Shown here in pieces: positions 35,108-46,900 of a stretch of 64,000 nt of DNA (position 1 is its first letter; every line of letters starts with the position of its first letter). Origin of the DNA: Cephalopachus bancanus (taxonomy: Eukaryota > Chordata > Mammalia > Primates > Tarsiidae); assembly GCA_027257055.1 (NCBI GenBank), contig JAPVLO010000994.1:124001-188000 (forward strand), written 5' to 3'. The translations under genes and the position numbers were made by a program. Under the pieces are notes generated by a model. It saw only the letters and a list, made by a program, of their open reading frames with translations. It was not told the DNA's origin and made no database searches.

Positions 35108-35415
35108 GGGACTGGACACAGTGGCTCACACCTGTAATCTAAGTGCTTTGGGAGGCCAAGGCAAGACGATCACCTGAGCCGAGGAGTTTAAGACCAGCCT
35201 GGGAAACATAGCGAGATCTTGTCTCTACAAAAAAAAAAAAAAAAAATCAAAAAATTTAGCCTAGTCTGGGCATCGTGGTGTTCACCTGTAGTCCTACCAA
35301 TTTGGAAGGCTGAGGCAGAAGGATTACTCGAGCCCAGGAAGCCAAGGCTGTGATGAGCTGTGATTATGCCACTGCACTCCAGTCTGGGTGACAGAGTGAA
35401 ACCCCAAATCAAAGA
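35108..35415 (+). mobile_element. Alu dimer, old
   Basis: GGACTGGACACAGTGGCTCA start, a long A-linker at about 35229-35247, and a right arm with GCCACTGCACTCCAGTCTGG. Diverged throughout. Confidence 0.85.
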
Positions 35416-35595
35416 GGGAAGGGGAAGGGCTACAGAGTTTGATCTACTTTTCTCCTTTCCAGATGAACCTACGGTAACATCCAATGAACCATTATGTCAG
35501 CATAATGGAAGGAAGAAACTGAGATGATCTATAGCCTTCATCACAGCCACTGAAGTGATGTACAGGGAGTAGAAGTTTGGAAAATTGTTTTTTTA

Positions 35596-36059
35596 GATTT
35601 TTTTTTTTTTTTTGAGTTGGAATCTCACTCTACCACCCAAGCTGGAGTGCAGTGGCATGCTCATGGCCACTACCTCATGGTCTCTACCTCCTGGGCTCAA
35701 ACAATCCTTCTGTCTCAGCCTTCCAAATAGTTGGAACTGCAAGCGTGCACCACCAGATCTGGGTAACTTTTTTTTTTCTTTTTTTTTTATTGTAGAGACG
35801 AGGTCTTACCAAGTTGCCCAGGCTCTCCTCTCACTTTGGCCTCCCGAAGCACTGGGTTCATACCTGGCTCCTTTATTTTTCTTTGTTTTTTTTTCTCCCA
35901 CTTTTTGTAAGCAACATCTCCCTTCTAGGTGGTCTGAAATACCATTTTTAATGTTTCTTACAAAACTGAGGGTTAGGCAGGATCTGAAGACTTAGGCAGT
36001 CCTTTCACCTTGGCCTCCCAAAGTGCTAGGATTATAGGATTGAGCCACCACGCCTGGTC
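35596..36059 (-). mobile_element. Alu split by a duplicated non-Alu segment
   Basis: A minus-strand Alu: T run, GAGTTGGAATCTCACTCTAC, a second T-rich linker at 35768-35790, then TTGCCCAGGCTC. Its 5' end appears only after a break, as TTGGCCTCCCAAAGTGCTAG to CCACGCCTGG at 36010-36058. TTTTTAG flanks both outer ends (about 35589-35595 and 36060-36066), so the two parts belong to one insertion. The intervening 35864-35994 segment is the local duplicate described separately. Confidence 0.7.
35825..35989 (+). repeat. Local duplicate unit, left copy (empty L1 site)
   Basis: The run from CACTTTGGCCTCCCGAAGC through CACTGGGTTCATACCTGGC, TTTTTGTAAGCAACATCTCC, TAGGTGGTCTGAAATACC, ACAAAACTGAGGGTTAGGCA to GGATCTGAAG is repeated about 1.3 kb downstream (37164-37282 and 38505-38552). 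This copy has GAAATACC once and no L1, so it preserves the pre-insertion site. Confidence 0.85.
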
Positions 36060-36066
36060 TTTTTAG

Positions 36067-36925
36067 TGGTTTTTAATCATTGCAGTACCTTTTTTTTTTT
36101 TTTTTAAGAACAGCAGTTTGGGATGATCTGTCTTTTAATTTGATGTCACTTAGTCCAGAGTAGGCAGTTAGTTGTGGGGGCCCACAGCAGGACTCACATT
36201 TCCCATAGGCCGTGGTGCCTACACTGTGAAATTGTGGAGAGTGGTGGCCAAAACTCTGAGTTGTGAAGCTGCAAGACTTGCTCCTGCTGAGATTGGGTCC
36301 TACCGAAGCCATTTCTACTCACCAGAGCAAATTCTTTTTAAGGGAGGCCCTGCTGTCTGGGGCATAGTGGCTGCAGGAAGGGGGAAGACAAGAGGAGGGA
36401 AGTGGTTAGTCCATAGAAGCAGCTGTGTTGGCCAAGGACCCTGGCACACCTGACCCCAGAACTTATAAGGGACCAACTACTGGGAACTTTATGGATCAGA
36501 AAGCACTTGTGGAGTTGCCAGATGAAAAAGAGGAAAAAAGGAATGAATAGATGCACGGAAGGGGCATGTTAATGGAATGATAGAGCAGGAGGAAAGGCAA
36601 GGAAAAGAGTCACAAGGAAAGAAAGAGAGAGACAGAAAATCCAGGAGGTAGCTCAAACCAATGAGCACATTTAAAGTACGAGTATATTCATTTATCTTTT
36701 TCCTTATATTGTGTTTGTGAGACTTGACTGGGGGGTGTGGCTTGAAGACCTGGGAAGTCTTGCAGATATCTGCCTCTTTCCTTGCTTGGGCATGCCATGA
36801 CCTTGAGGCATTGGTTGGAGGTTTCGCTTAGTTCTGAGTTCTCGCTCTGTCATCCCACAAGCCCTTCCTCTGCCCTCTCTGCTTCTACTTCCCTCCTTTC
36901 TCCTCTTCTCCTCTCTCTGTCTTCC
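36067..36925. other. Unique sequence between the two duplicate units
   Basis: No gene seen. It contains a T run at about 36090-36105 and purine-rich stretches (36590-36640). Confidence 0.4.
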
Positions 36926-37208
36926 TTTTTTTTTTTTTTACTTTTAAGAGACAGGATCTCATTCTGTCACCCATGCTGGAGTACAGCATGGAGTACATCA
37001 CCACAGCCTCACACTCTTGGGCTCAAGCGATGCTTCCACCTCAGCCTCCCGAGTAGCTGAGACTACAGGCATGAGCCACTACACACAGCTAATTTTTAAA
37101 GTTTTTGTAGATACAGAGTCTCACTGTGTTGCCCAGGATGGTCTTGAACTCCTGGCTTCAAGTGATCCTCTCACTATGGCCTCCCAAGGCACTGGGTTCA
37201 TACCTGCC
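36926..37208 (-). mobile_element. Alu dimer, old, joined to the duplicate unit
   Basis: T run, AGAGACAGGATCTCATTCTG, GTAGCTGAGACTACAGGCAT, TGTTGCCCAGGATGGTCTTG, GGCCTCCCAAGGCACTGGG. Its 5' end is diverged or replaced where the duplicated segment begins. Confidence 0.75.
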
Positions 37209-37282
37209 TCCTTTATTTTTCTTTGTTTTTTTTCTCCCACTTTTTGTAAGCACCACCTTCCTCCCCGGTGGTCTGAAATACC

Positions 37283-38496
37283 CTCTTTTTTTTTATTAAT
37301 CAATACTTTTTTATTATGGTTTTGTGGGGTACAGTTAAGGGTTAGGTGTACAATTACGTTTCATTCAGGCACCCTGTTGATAAGAGGTGTTTTCCCATCA
37401 CCAGACAGATATTTGCTACTGTTAATTCCACCCCCCTGCCCCCCCATAGTTTCCCAGTACCGTCAGTCATTTTCTTATAGTATTACATTGGATGTTCAAG
37501 GTCCATTATATGAGTGAGAACATGTGATACTCAGATCTTTGTTTCTGTGAGAGGTCACTCAGTATTATAGACTCTAGTTCCATCCAGGTTGCTGCGAAAT
37601 TCATGGTTTTGTTCTTTTTTATGGCTGCGTAGTATTCCATCATGTATATGTACCACATTTTTTAAATCCAGTCATCTTTTGATGGGCAGCATGGTTGTTT
37701 CCAGGTTCTTGCTGTTGTGAACAACGCTGCGATAAACATACGTGTGCAGGTATCTTTTTTATAGAGTGATTTGAGTTCTTCAGGGCATATTCCCAGTAGG
37801 CGGATTGTGGGGTCATATGGAAGGTCGATTTTTAAAGCTTTTAGGAATCGCCACACTGCTTTCCACAGAGGTTGCACTAGTTTACACTCCCACCAACAGT
37901 GTAGAAGTGTTCCCTTTTCGCCACACCCTCTCCAGCAGCTGTTATTTTTTGAGTTGCTGATAGTTGCCATTCTGACTGGAGTTAGGTGGTATCTCAGTGT
38001 GGTTTTGATTTGCATCTCCCTGATGATTAGTGAGGTTGAGCATTTCTTCATGTGTTTGTTGGTTGCTAGGATGTCCTCTTTTGTGAAGTGTCTGTTCATA
38101 TCTTTTGCCCATTTTATAATGGGGTTGTTTGTTTTCTTCTTTTCAGTACATTTCAGTTCCTTGTAGATCCAGTATGTTAAGCCTTTGTCAGACCTAGAGT
38201 TGGCAAATATTTTTTCCCAGTCTGTAGGCTGTCTCCCTGCTCTCTTGATGGTTTCTTTGGCTTTGCAGAAGCTTGTCAGTTTAATAAGGTCCCACTTGCC
38301 TATCTTCTCTCTTATGACCTGTGGGTTTCGGGTTTTGTTCAGGAATTGGAGGCCAGTTCCGATTTCCATGAGGGTATTTCCTTCCTTTTCTAAGGTTCTT
38401 ATGGTTTGAGGTTTTACATTTAGGTCTCTGATCAATTTGGAGTTAACCTTTGTGCATGGGGATAGATAGGAGTCCTGTTTCAATCTTCTGCATGTG
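37283..38496 (-). mobile_element. 5'-truncated young L1, 1.2 kb
   Basis: Flanked by an 8-bp target duplication GAAATACC (37275-37282, 38497-38504). It begins at the left with a short T run (the A-tail), then a 3' UTR of about 220 bp, then ORF2 sequence. The 3' end (TTTTGTGGGGTACAGTTAAG, GGTTAGGTGTACAATTACG) is shared with the 89-bp insertion at 52009 and, more distantly, the end at 46495. It was inserted in the right copy of a local duplication, so the left copy gives the empty site. Confidence 0.95.
37506..38496 (-). pseudogene. L1 ORF2 C-terminus, nearly intact
   Basis: The minus frame is open for 273 codons from 38483 to 37665 and encodes the ORF2p region downstream of the reverse transcriptase. 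Visible are an NRHFTKED block, the [19 protein letters not shown] block, and the Cys-rich motif [18 protein letters not shown] (C-x3-C-x7-H-x4-C). A single nonsense codon (37662-37664) follows DDWI. The same frame then continues through KMWYIYMMEYYAAI and FAATWMELESIILSDLSQ to what looks like the natural end, HMFSLI and stop, at 37506-37508. The 5' part, including endonuclease and reverse transcriptase, is absent, so it has no activity. One stop over about 330 codons marks a recent insertion. Confidence 0.9.
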
Positions 38497-38552
38497 GAAA
38501 TACCTCATTTTTAATGTTTCTGACAAAACTGAGGGTTAGGCAGGATCTGAAG

Positions 38553-41110
38553 GCTTCATGTATGGTGACAGAGTCTCAATTAAGGGCCTCAAGTATGTTG
38601 TATGGTAAGTAGGAATGTTGGCTTGTCTCTGCAGAACTGACAGGCCTGTGGAGTTTGTCAAATGTAGCTCTCATCTCCTGGTAATGTCCTCTGGGGCCTT
38701 GCATGGAGATGCTTCTGACAACTGGCTCCCTGTCTCACTACAGATGGATTTCAATAAGGTCATGCTAATGGTATTTTGTCTGTTGCAGTAAGATTTGTAG
38801 ATTGCTCAGATGACATACATGGAAACAAAAAAAATTAAAATCTACTTTATTTTCACTAGTTCAAAGTGAATGTGCTTTATAGACTCCAAATGTGCAAATC
38901 AAGTTCACCAACTCTTCATGACTCCAGCTGATTTCCCAAGCCCTTACCTACAACAACCTTTGACCCTCCAGGCCCTGTGGGAATTGAAAACAGTAATGGG
39001 TGTGTTTCTCAAAGGGTGGCATAAAAAAGTTTACACCTTATGAAACTTTGGCCCTAATGAGATGATGAGTATATTTTCCAAGCACCCCCTCAAAAACAAA
39101 ATCAGGACCCATGATGTGACCAGGCCAAGAGTGCTTACATGAACGGGAAGGGAAACAATTTGAGATTGGACTATTGTATAAAATACAGGACATGTGTTCG
39201 CTAGAATTATGACAACCACTATGTTCTGTAAACCCAGAGAAGGACCATTGCAGGATTGGCAGGGTCCCTTTGGAAACCTGGACTTCGTTCCTACAGCTCT
39301 GTTCCCTTCCCCTGTGTCCTCTCTACTCAGCTCTTGGTCACATTAAGAAGGCCTTGGTAATTACAGAAGGCAAATGATAGAAGACAGATTTTGAAAGGGA
39401 CAACTTTGTTGTTGCTAACATCATGGGCATTGTTTGTTAGGATTGTTTTTTTTTTGGAGGCAGATAGGAAGAAGGAGGAGGAATTCAATGAAGCCTTTCC
39501 AGCTAGAACTCTGAAAGCTGCAAGACCTGGATTCTGCTGCTGGGCCTGCAGCCACCAGAGATAAAGCAGGCCCTTTCTTTCTCTGGCTGATTCTGCCTAC
39601 TGCTTTTTGGTACACGCTGCAGCCACACAGAGGTAAACAGAGATTCCGAATGGGTTTCAGGCCCCTCCTGGCTGTTTTTTAGATACTTTCAAAGAAAAAA
39701 TAAAGAGCAAAGTTGATATTCTAGGGAGGTTCCCATGAAAAACTGTATTGTAGACAAGAGTTTGGCACAACAGTGGGCTGAGATGTAGACTAAAGGTCTG
39801 GAAGGTCCCTTTCACCTTGACTGTTCTTGACTTGTTTGATTCTAGTGTGTCCTCTAGAGGAAAAAAATGCCGATGTTTTCTTCAGGGAGAAGAATTAAGT
39901 CATATGTGCTGGTGTTTGATTATGAATTGTGAAGATAATTGCAAACTTTTCATCCAATCAGGATATCACACAGAGCATGTCTGAGCTCCAGCAGGAACTT
40001 GAAGTCCCGCACAGGATTGGGGGACTTCCTAAAAATTTGGTATTTCTTCAGATAAACACTAGGTGGCATGGAGAACTTAATAAACAGAAAACACTAATAT
40101 CACAAATTGGAAAATAGAAGATGACCCTCTCCTCTCACTTGAAGCAACTTTTATATCTTCCTGCCAAAGTTTAACAGAAAACATCGGCAGCGTGGCTAAT
40201 GTTGCCTATTGAGGCACTCACAAAGAGAACCAGGCTGGAGGAATTAGTTCCCCAAATCTCCCTTCATAATCTTTTCTGGAGTATCATTTTATAAACAAGA
40301 TGATAAATTCAAAAATATAATTGTTACCATGACCAGATTCCTTAATAGAAAACAATCTATTTCTGTCAGTGTGGACGTGTTTTTCATTTGAGAAATCATG
40401 ACAGACTATTCCCTCTTTCTCTTTGCCTTTATGAAATCAGCCAAGGGGGCGGGGGATAGGGGAAAAACCAAACAGACTCTGATCACTCATCTCCAAACAT
40501 CCCTTTGGATTAAAAGGCGAGATTTTTCCCTGCCATTTTGACATTCCCAACTTGTTTGCTTCCCTGCGTTCAGGGCTAGAAAGAGGAGTATCTTTTCCAC
40601 AATGCTGAGTAGGAAAACCTAGGAAACAGGTGTCCTAGCTACTGTTCAATGACGAGATCACCTCTGACAACGCCATATCCTTTCCTTTGCTTAGCAAATC
40701 CTGCAGGGAAAAGTAAAGCTCTAGCACACAAAAACATTCTTGACCCACCAGGTACTGATTATTAGAGCAAGGCCCCTTTCAGGGCCTCTTGTAGGCTTCT
40801 GGTAGTTAAAAGTCCTAAAACATACCAAGTTCCCAGCCCTGTAACAATCCCATGGCCCTAGACCTGCCCCTGACAGACGGGTAGCAGGCTAGTCAAGGCT
40901 GGTGCCTTCTAGGTGTTATTTCTAAGAATAAGAATCACACCAAAAAGTGAGTACTCTGAAAGGCTTTGACTATGTTAAGGAATGCTGTCTTGGCGTAGCT
41001 GAAGCCTATGCTGAAATAGCCTGAAATATTATGGCTAAGCAGAATATCTGAAATTAAGTCTCTAAGGCTCTCAGGTCCAATCTCTGTAGAGATAGTGATC
41101 AGGTGCCAGG
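38553..41110. other. Unique 2.6-kb stretch, possible conserved non-coding DNA
   Basis: No gene or repeat recognised. The part 40120-40700 is repeat-free, complex, and contains a GGGGGCGGGGGATAGGGG run beside AT-rich blocks. It is a reasonable candidate for an enhancer, but conservation was not tested. Confidence 0.3.
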
Positions 41111-41119
41111 CATTGTGAG

Positions 41120-41275
41120 TTTGTGGCTCAGCGCTTCCCTTTACGGGCTGTGTGAACCTTCTGACTCTCCCTGAGCCTCTGCATCTCCATCTGTGAAAGG
41201 GGAATTATAATAGCCACTCAACTTCTCAGCATTGTATGGAGGAGCAAACCAAATGGGAAGACACTTTGCAGGCCA
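41120..41275 (-). repeat. MIR SINE fragment
   Basis: GCGCTTCCCTTTACGGGCTG, CTCCCTGAGCCTCTGCATCT and CCATCTGTGAAAGGGGAATT fit the minus-strand MIR. Confidence 0.7.
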
Positions 41276-41610
41276 GGCCATACCACAGCATCATTATTCC
41301 AAGCAGGAAAGGGAAAACCCAGACTGCACTTCTCTTATTTTCTGACTTTCTTCAAAATCATCAAGAACAGGACAGTCAATGCAGACTGATCCTAGTAGTG
41401 CAAACCTAAATGGCTACCCTCCTAACCCACATTTAGAACGTGTCTCGTCACCTAATTTTTTTGTGGGTTTATTTCTGATCTCTCATCCTTTTTCCCTCAT
41501 AGAGGTAATTCTGCACAGAAGATCTCTGTTCAACCCACTTTAATTCACAAATTTGTAACAATATACTTTTTGTTAAAGAAATCATGTTAATTTCCACAGA
41601 ACATAATGTA

Positions 41611-41928
41611 TTTTATTTATTTATTATTTAAGAGACAGGATCTCACTTTATCACCCAGGCTAATGTACAGTGGTGCGATCATAGTTCACTGTAGTCTAGA
41701 ATTCCTAGGCTCAAGTGTTCTTTCTGTCTCAGCCTCCTGAGTAGTTAGGACTATAGGCACCCACCACCAGGCCCACCTAATTTTTTTAAATAATTTTTTA
41801 TAGAGGTGAGATCTTGCTATGTTGCCCAGGCTGGGCAACTCCTGACCGAACTCCTGACCTCAAGCAATTTTCCCGTCTTGGCCTCTCAAAGTGCTGGGAT
41901 TACAAGTGTGAGCCACCGTGCCTGGCCA
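41611..41928 (-). mobile_element. Alu dimer, old
   Basis: TTATTTATTTATTATTTAAG tail, GAGACAGGATCTCACTTTAT, GTTGCCCAGGCTGGGCAACT, then a local repeat of AACTCCTGACC, and GAGCCACCGTGCCTGGCC at the end. Confidence 0.9.
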
Positions 41929-43840
41929 TAGAACAGACTTAAACACAGACACACACACATTTAAACAGAATTTAACAGGCATTTTAAGTGAAGGTAATAT
42001 TTTCTTTTTTGAAGTTTTTTGGGACACTGTATTAAAAACCACTGTAACCTGATTACATTTTCATCGACATTTTCAATATTTCTATGTTTTTCATGTTCCC
42101 TTTCTTCCTGGAAATGAAGAGTCTTCTAATACAATTTCAGCAAGAATGGCATACACTCCATTAGTGTACTACACTCCTCAGAAGTGATGAACTTGTTTAA
42201 AAATAAATCAGGAAAATAATTTTCTATAAAAATTATCATGCCCTGAATGATCAGTTTTGCAAATGTGGATTTTTTTCTGGGGGAGAATTTTCCCCTACAC
42301 TCATTCTATTATGAAAAATTTTAAACATACAGTAAAGTTGCAATATTTTTACACTGGACATTCATGTACCCATCACCTGGATTTTGCTACCAATGTTTGA
42401 CTATATTTGTTTTATCATATATTTGTAGTTCCATCCATCCCTCTACCATCCACTACTCCATAGATGCACAAATGTGGATTTTGACCTATGGAATTTGCTC
42501 AAAATGATGTCCACTATTAGGATTCCTGCAAAGCTTCCACTATCCTTTCACTTACTAAAAAATGAAAAATCTATGTTCACCTAGAGTCTTCATTTGTCCT
42601 GGTAACCTTGTGACTCAAGGCCATACTAACCTGATCTTATGCTGTGCGTGGGACTCAGGCTAAATGAAGGGTGTTTGGGGGTCTTCATGGCTTGGACTAC
42701 CATGAGTGACTGGGTACCATCATGTGCATGGTGTCTCTTCCTCTCCTTCTACTCCATTTTCCTTAAAGGTGAATTGTTCTTCAATTCCATATCATTTCTC
42801 TAGATTAGGCATTGGCCACCCATAGCTTGCATGCCCAAATTCAGGCTTTTATTATTTTCACTGGCCTGTAAGGACAACTGACAACCTATCCTGAATCTTT
42901 TAGTGTTCTTCATCTTTTGTTTTTGTACTTTAAGTCTGCTTCCTGGTGTTCCTTCTTTATCTTACTTACAGAAAATGTATAATGCTCCCTGTGACTATCC
43001 ACTCAGAGCTACCCTCTCTAAGAATGCTAAACTCAAAAGTACTTCTCAGTCAAAAATTTCATTCTCCCATTGTAATAGATCTCAGATAAGAGAACATGAT
43101 AGAGAACTAACTAAAGACATTTATACTAAGGTGTAAGTGACTGATAGACCTTACTCTCTTAGAGATTGATTACATTTTAAAAGAAAGATGTGTTTTAAAT
43201 GGTAGTACAGGCAGGTTATCATCATGAGACCCATCCTAGTGGCTCTTGTCTACTTCCAGACCTGTGTTCTTTCTGTTCCCTTTAACCCAATGTACACAGA
43301 ACCGGGATTTGTTATGTCTGATTCTTCAGAGAAGTTGCCAACTCTTGCTCTAGACCTCCAGTACAAAAAGCATACGTTTTTCTTTGATTTGAGCTAGCTT
43401 CTTGTGCCACTGCCTTGAGTAAATAACATCTTTAAATGTCTTAGGTCATTTCTATAACATTTAGGAGTTTTCTAGACGTGGGCCAGATGCACAGAACATC
43501 TGGGTGGTAAGCTTTTAGCAATGCGTCAAGGGTCCTATTGTCACTCACAGCTGGGCCGTATCTGCCAGGGTGGGTATTTGAAAGCTCCTGAAGTAAAAAA
43601 AGTCTCTTTTTAAATTGGTTTATCTCAAATTAGCTTTTGGGGATCACAGATCACCATATTGTCCCCAAACCTGCTGCCCAAATTTCCACATTTTTACCAT
43701 GTACCAAATGCTTATTTTTTTAAGTATTATTTTTGTATTAGAAATTTTTATTTAGGTTTCATTGGCAACATAACCACAGCATACCCTACACAACCGAAAT
43801 AATGTTAATAATCTCTTATACTTGTTATATGGTTTCCAAT
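41929..43840. other. Mostly unique 1.9-kb stretch
   Basis: No gene seen. The part 42300-42470 (ATGAAAAATTTTAAACATAC, GTACCCATCACCTGGATTTT) resembles an old L1 3' UTR, but the match is weak. Confidence 0.35.
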
Positions 43841-43844
43841 ATAC

Positions 43845-44045
43845 TTTTATGTATATTATCTTATTTGATATCCATAGCAGGGTGGACGAATAAACAGGGC
43901 AGGTATATATAGGCAACCACTTCGTAGATGGGAAAACGGAGGCCCAGAGAATTGAAATGATTTGCTCAGTTAGGGTCTAACAGCTAATGGAAATCAGAAT
44001 TCAATTTCAGATCTTCTAACTTCTTGATTATAGAACCACACTAAC
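43845..44045 (+). repeat. MIR SINE, diverged
   Basis: GTAGATGGGAAAACGGAGGC, CCAGAGAATTGAAATGATTT, GCTCAGTTAGGGTCTAACAG and TTGATTATAGAACCACACTA in MIR order. Confidence 0.65.
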
Positions 44046-45845
44046 TGAGTTGATAAGAAAAGTCAACTTCTGAAACTACTGCATGTATGAAATAGAAAGA
44101 TATGGAATGGGAGCAGTTGGCATATGGCCCTTGAGATTGAGCTTTGGTTGGTGGCACTTCCATTCTTCCTCAAGAACTGAGTTTAATAACTATTCAAACT
44201 TGGTACAATGTTCTGTAGCTAAGAATTATTACAGAAAGAGCATGTTGAGCTTCAGGGCCAGCATGTTATATAAGATCTGGGTGGAATCTCTGTGCTGTCC
44301 ATTCCTACAAAACAGTAAGATTAATCATACTCCAGCAGATGACTCACTACTGCACATCTGAAGACAGCAAGGATTAATAGCAGCCACTTGGCCAAAGAAA
44401 TCCTCAACTTGGGTCACCTTGTGAATCTCTCAGACCAATCCCTCCACCCTTCTTAGCAGTCCCAAGAGTTCACATTCTTTCTATCTTTCCCTCTATGAAT
44501 AAGTGCCAACTCTGATCAGCAACAGAAGTTGGATGCTAAAAGCAAATTGGGAAAATGCCAATTTCCAAAATCTTCTTTGAAGACTGTGTTGCATTCTGCC
44601 TTCCCAAGAACCTCTCACCTGCATCCAAGCCAAACATTACAGACAGGGCTGAGTGCAACACTATGTTTGCTGTGGTTTCAAAATAGAACTTTAAAACCAA
44701 ACTCAATCTCTTATTGACGATCTCTGAGCTACTAGCCACTGTTGGGAAGCTGAAGTAGAACAAATGTAACTATCATTGCTTATCTTCAGGCTGGATCTAC
44801 TTCTTTTCAAAATAATTGGTTGAAAAGTTTCTAAAAATGCAGCCAAAGCAGTTTTTTTGATGTCATCTAGACAAAAATGTGCTAAAACAATCTGTATCTA
44901 CACACAGAATTCGGGAAATTGATTTGTATCTAAAGATGCAGCCTTATTTTGAAATGTATATAGTCCATCAAATAGGATGTTCAAAAGAAAGTTACTCTCT
45001 GAGGGTGGGTCAGACACAAATGATAAATCAAACAAAAGAGGATGATTACTTCTTAAAGCGATGAAGTTATCAAAGCTAATCAGAAGAAGAGATTTAAGCA
45101 TCATGCACAACTCTGAAACCCAACTTCTGTCACTCAGTATCAGTATGTCTTTGATGCTGAAAATCCACATGATTGGAGATGATATCTGTTCAGCGTTTAG
45201 AGGCTACCATCAAGTCAACCAGTGATCCAAATCATTCAGATACCGTGCGAGAAACTAGTCATGGAAAGCTTAATTTTTTTTCATCAAAAATGTCTCAACC
45301 TCATTTGGACAGAAATGGAAAATAACATTTCAAACTTTAATCCCTTAATATGTAGTCTGGTTCTTTCCAGAGGTTGCAAGTTTTCCAAGTTCTGGAATTC
45401 ATAATGAACTAACCATATGGAAACAGAATGTTCTACAAATCTTGGTTTCCCAAATATTGTCAGAGTGTGAGTGACTTTCATTGACACTGTGCAGGAGCAT
45501 GCATGCAGGCAGTTGTCCTTATTCATCCACACTCCTTGCCAGGGCAAACTCTTTCCTCTCATAAGACTAGTCTTCTTACTAGGTCAAGGCCATTCAATGT
45601 TAAATTTCCACTACCAAGCATTTGCCCTTGCTGCTCCCTTGTCCCATATAGGAATCTCTGGTTCCATCTTCCCAGGAGGCTTTCTGTGACTACTACAGCT
45701 AATAGGGATTTCTCCAATTTCTCATAGCCTATGAGACTTATTATTTATATCACATAAGTTGAGGCTCTTTGTTGGCCTGCTGTCCCCCACATACTATGCC
45801 CTAGTCCATTTTCTAGTCATATCATAACTGTCACAGCTCAATTCC
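44046..45845. other. Unique 1.8-kb stretch, no gene seen
   Basis: No repeat family or coding domain recognised. Several frames of 60-92 codons exist on both strands, as expected in AT-rich unique DNA. Confidence 0.4.
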
Positions 45846-45849
45846 CAAA

Positions 45850-46080
45850 TGAGTTTCTCAGAGAATAAGAGTGGGCTTGAAAGTCAGACAGACTATCTTC
45901 AGTGTGAAACCTCTCCACTTTCTAGGTGTGAAAATAGCTGAAACACCCCTCTAAGTCCCCCTCAGTTTCTTTGTCTAACAGGAACAATGGTACCTGCTTC
46001 ACAAGGGTTGTCATCAGAGAACATTTGCAATGAGCCAGTGGCACAAGACTTGGTGTATAATAAGCAGATTAATAAATGGT
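45850..46080 (-). repeat. MIR SINE fragment
   Basis: GGGCTTGAAAGTCAGACAGA, CCTCAGTTTCTTTGTCTAAC and ACAAGGGTTGTCATCAGAG are minus-strand MIR features. Confidence 0.7.
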
Positions 46081-46198
46081 GGACATATATGAGCTTCCCT
46101 GTGTTATTCAACATGGTGCAGGATACACAATGGGTAATGCACCATGACTTGGTTATTGAGTATATTTTCAATGCAGTATCCCTGAGAATTGTATGAGA

Positions 46199-46422
46199 AG
46201 CCCAGGAGTTTGAGACCAGTTTGAGCAACATAGCGAGACCTTGTCTCTACAAAAAATCCAAAAGTTAATCGGGCATGTTGATGTATGCCTGTAGTTCCAG
46301 CTACTCAGGAGGCTGAGGCAGGAGAATCACCTGAGCTCAGGAGTTCGAGGCTGTGGTGAGCCACGATCATACCACTACAATACAGCCTAGGTGACAGTGT
46401 GAAAAGAAAAAAAGAAAAAAAG
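46199..46422 (+). mobile_element. Alu, 5'-truncated
   Basis: Starts within the left arm (CCCAGGAGTTTGAGACCAG) and runs through the right arm (CTACTCAGGAGGCTGAGGCA) to a GAAAAAAAG tail. Confidence 0.8.
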
Positions 46423-46494
46423 TAATCGTATCATGATGTATTTATTAATGTGAAAATATGTTCAAAATCTATCATTAAACCAAGAAAGTGGATT

Positions 46495-46612
46495 GGCAGT
46501 AGTGGGAAACTGCTGGGGGGAGGCATACATCAACAAGGGTACCTGCTTAATGAACATTTGTACACCTAACCCTGAATTGTACCCCACAATTTTTTTAAAA
46601 TTAAAAAAACCC
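46495..46612 (+). repeat. L1 3' end, older relative of the young L1
   Basis: TTGTACACCTAACCCTGAAT, TGTACCCCACAATTTTTTTA and an A-rich tail match the 3' end of the L1 at 37283 in reverse, with more differences. It sits within an older L1M-like 3' region. Confidence 0.7.
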
Positions 46613-46654
46613 TAAAAAGTAGTTTTTTAATAGGATGTTTGAGGTCTGTGTGCA

Positions 46655-46693
<39 letters not shown>

Positions 46694-46900
46694 ACACACT
46701 ACATATCTTTACATCTACATATTATTTAATTAGGAAGTACATACCCAAATACAAATAGTGGTTATCTCTGATTAATCAGATTGTAGACAGTTTATTTTGC
46801 TTATCTGTATTAATTTTTCTATTATGAACATGTATTACTTGTGTCAATAAGGCATAATAGATTATTTTAAAAATACCATATAGCTACATATTAAAAGTAT
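46613..46900 (+). repeat. Old L1M-like 3' end with (TG)n
   Basis: A TG tract at about 46659-46688 is followed by AGGAAGTACATACCCAAATA, CAAATAGTGGTTATCTCTGA and TATTATGAACATGTATTACT, an L1M-type 3' UTR signature. Confidence 0.55.

Larger units (their letters stand above)
37164..38552 (+). repeat. Local duplicate unit, right copy, split by L1
   Basis: Matches 35825-35989 at about 90 percent by eye over 167 bp, in two parts (37164-37282 and 38505-38552) that become contiguous once the L1 at 37283-38496 is removed. The duplication therefore came before the L1. Confidence 0.85.
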
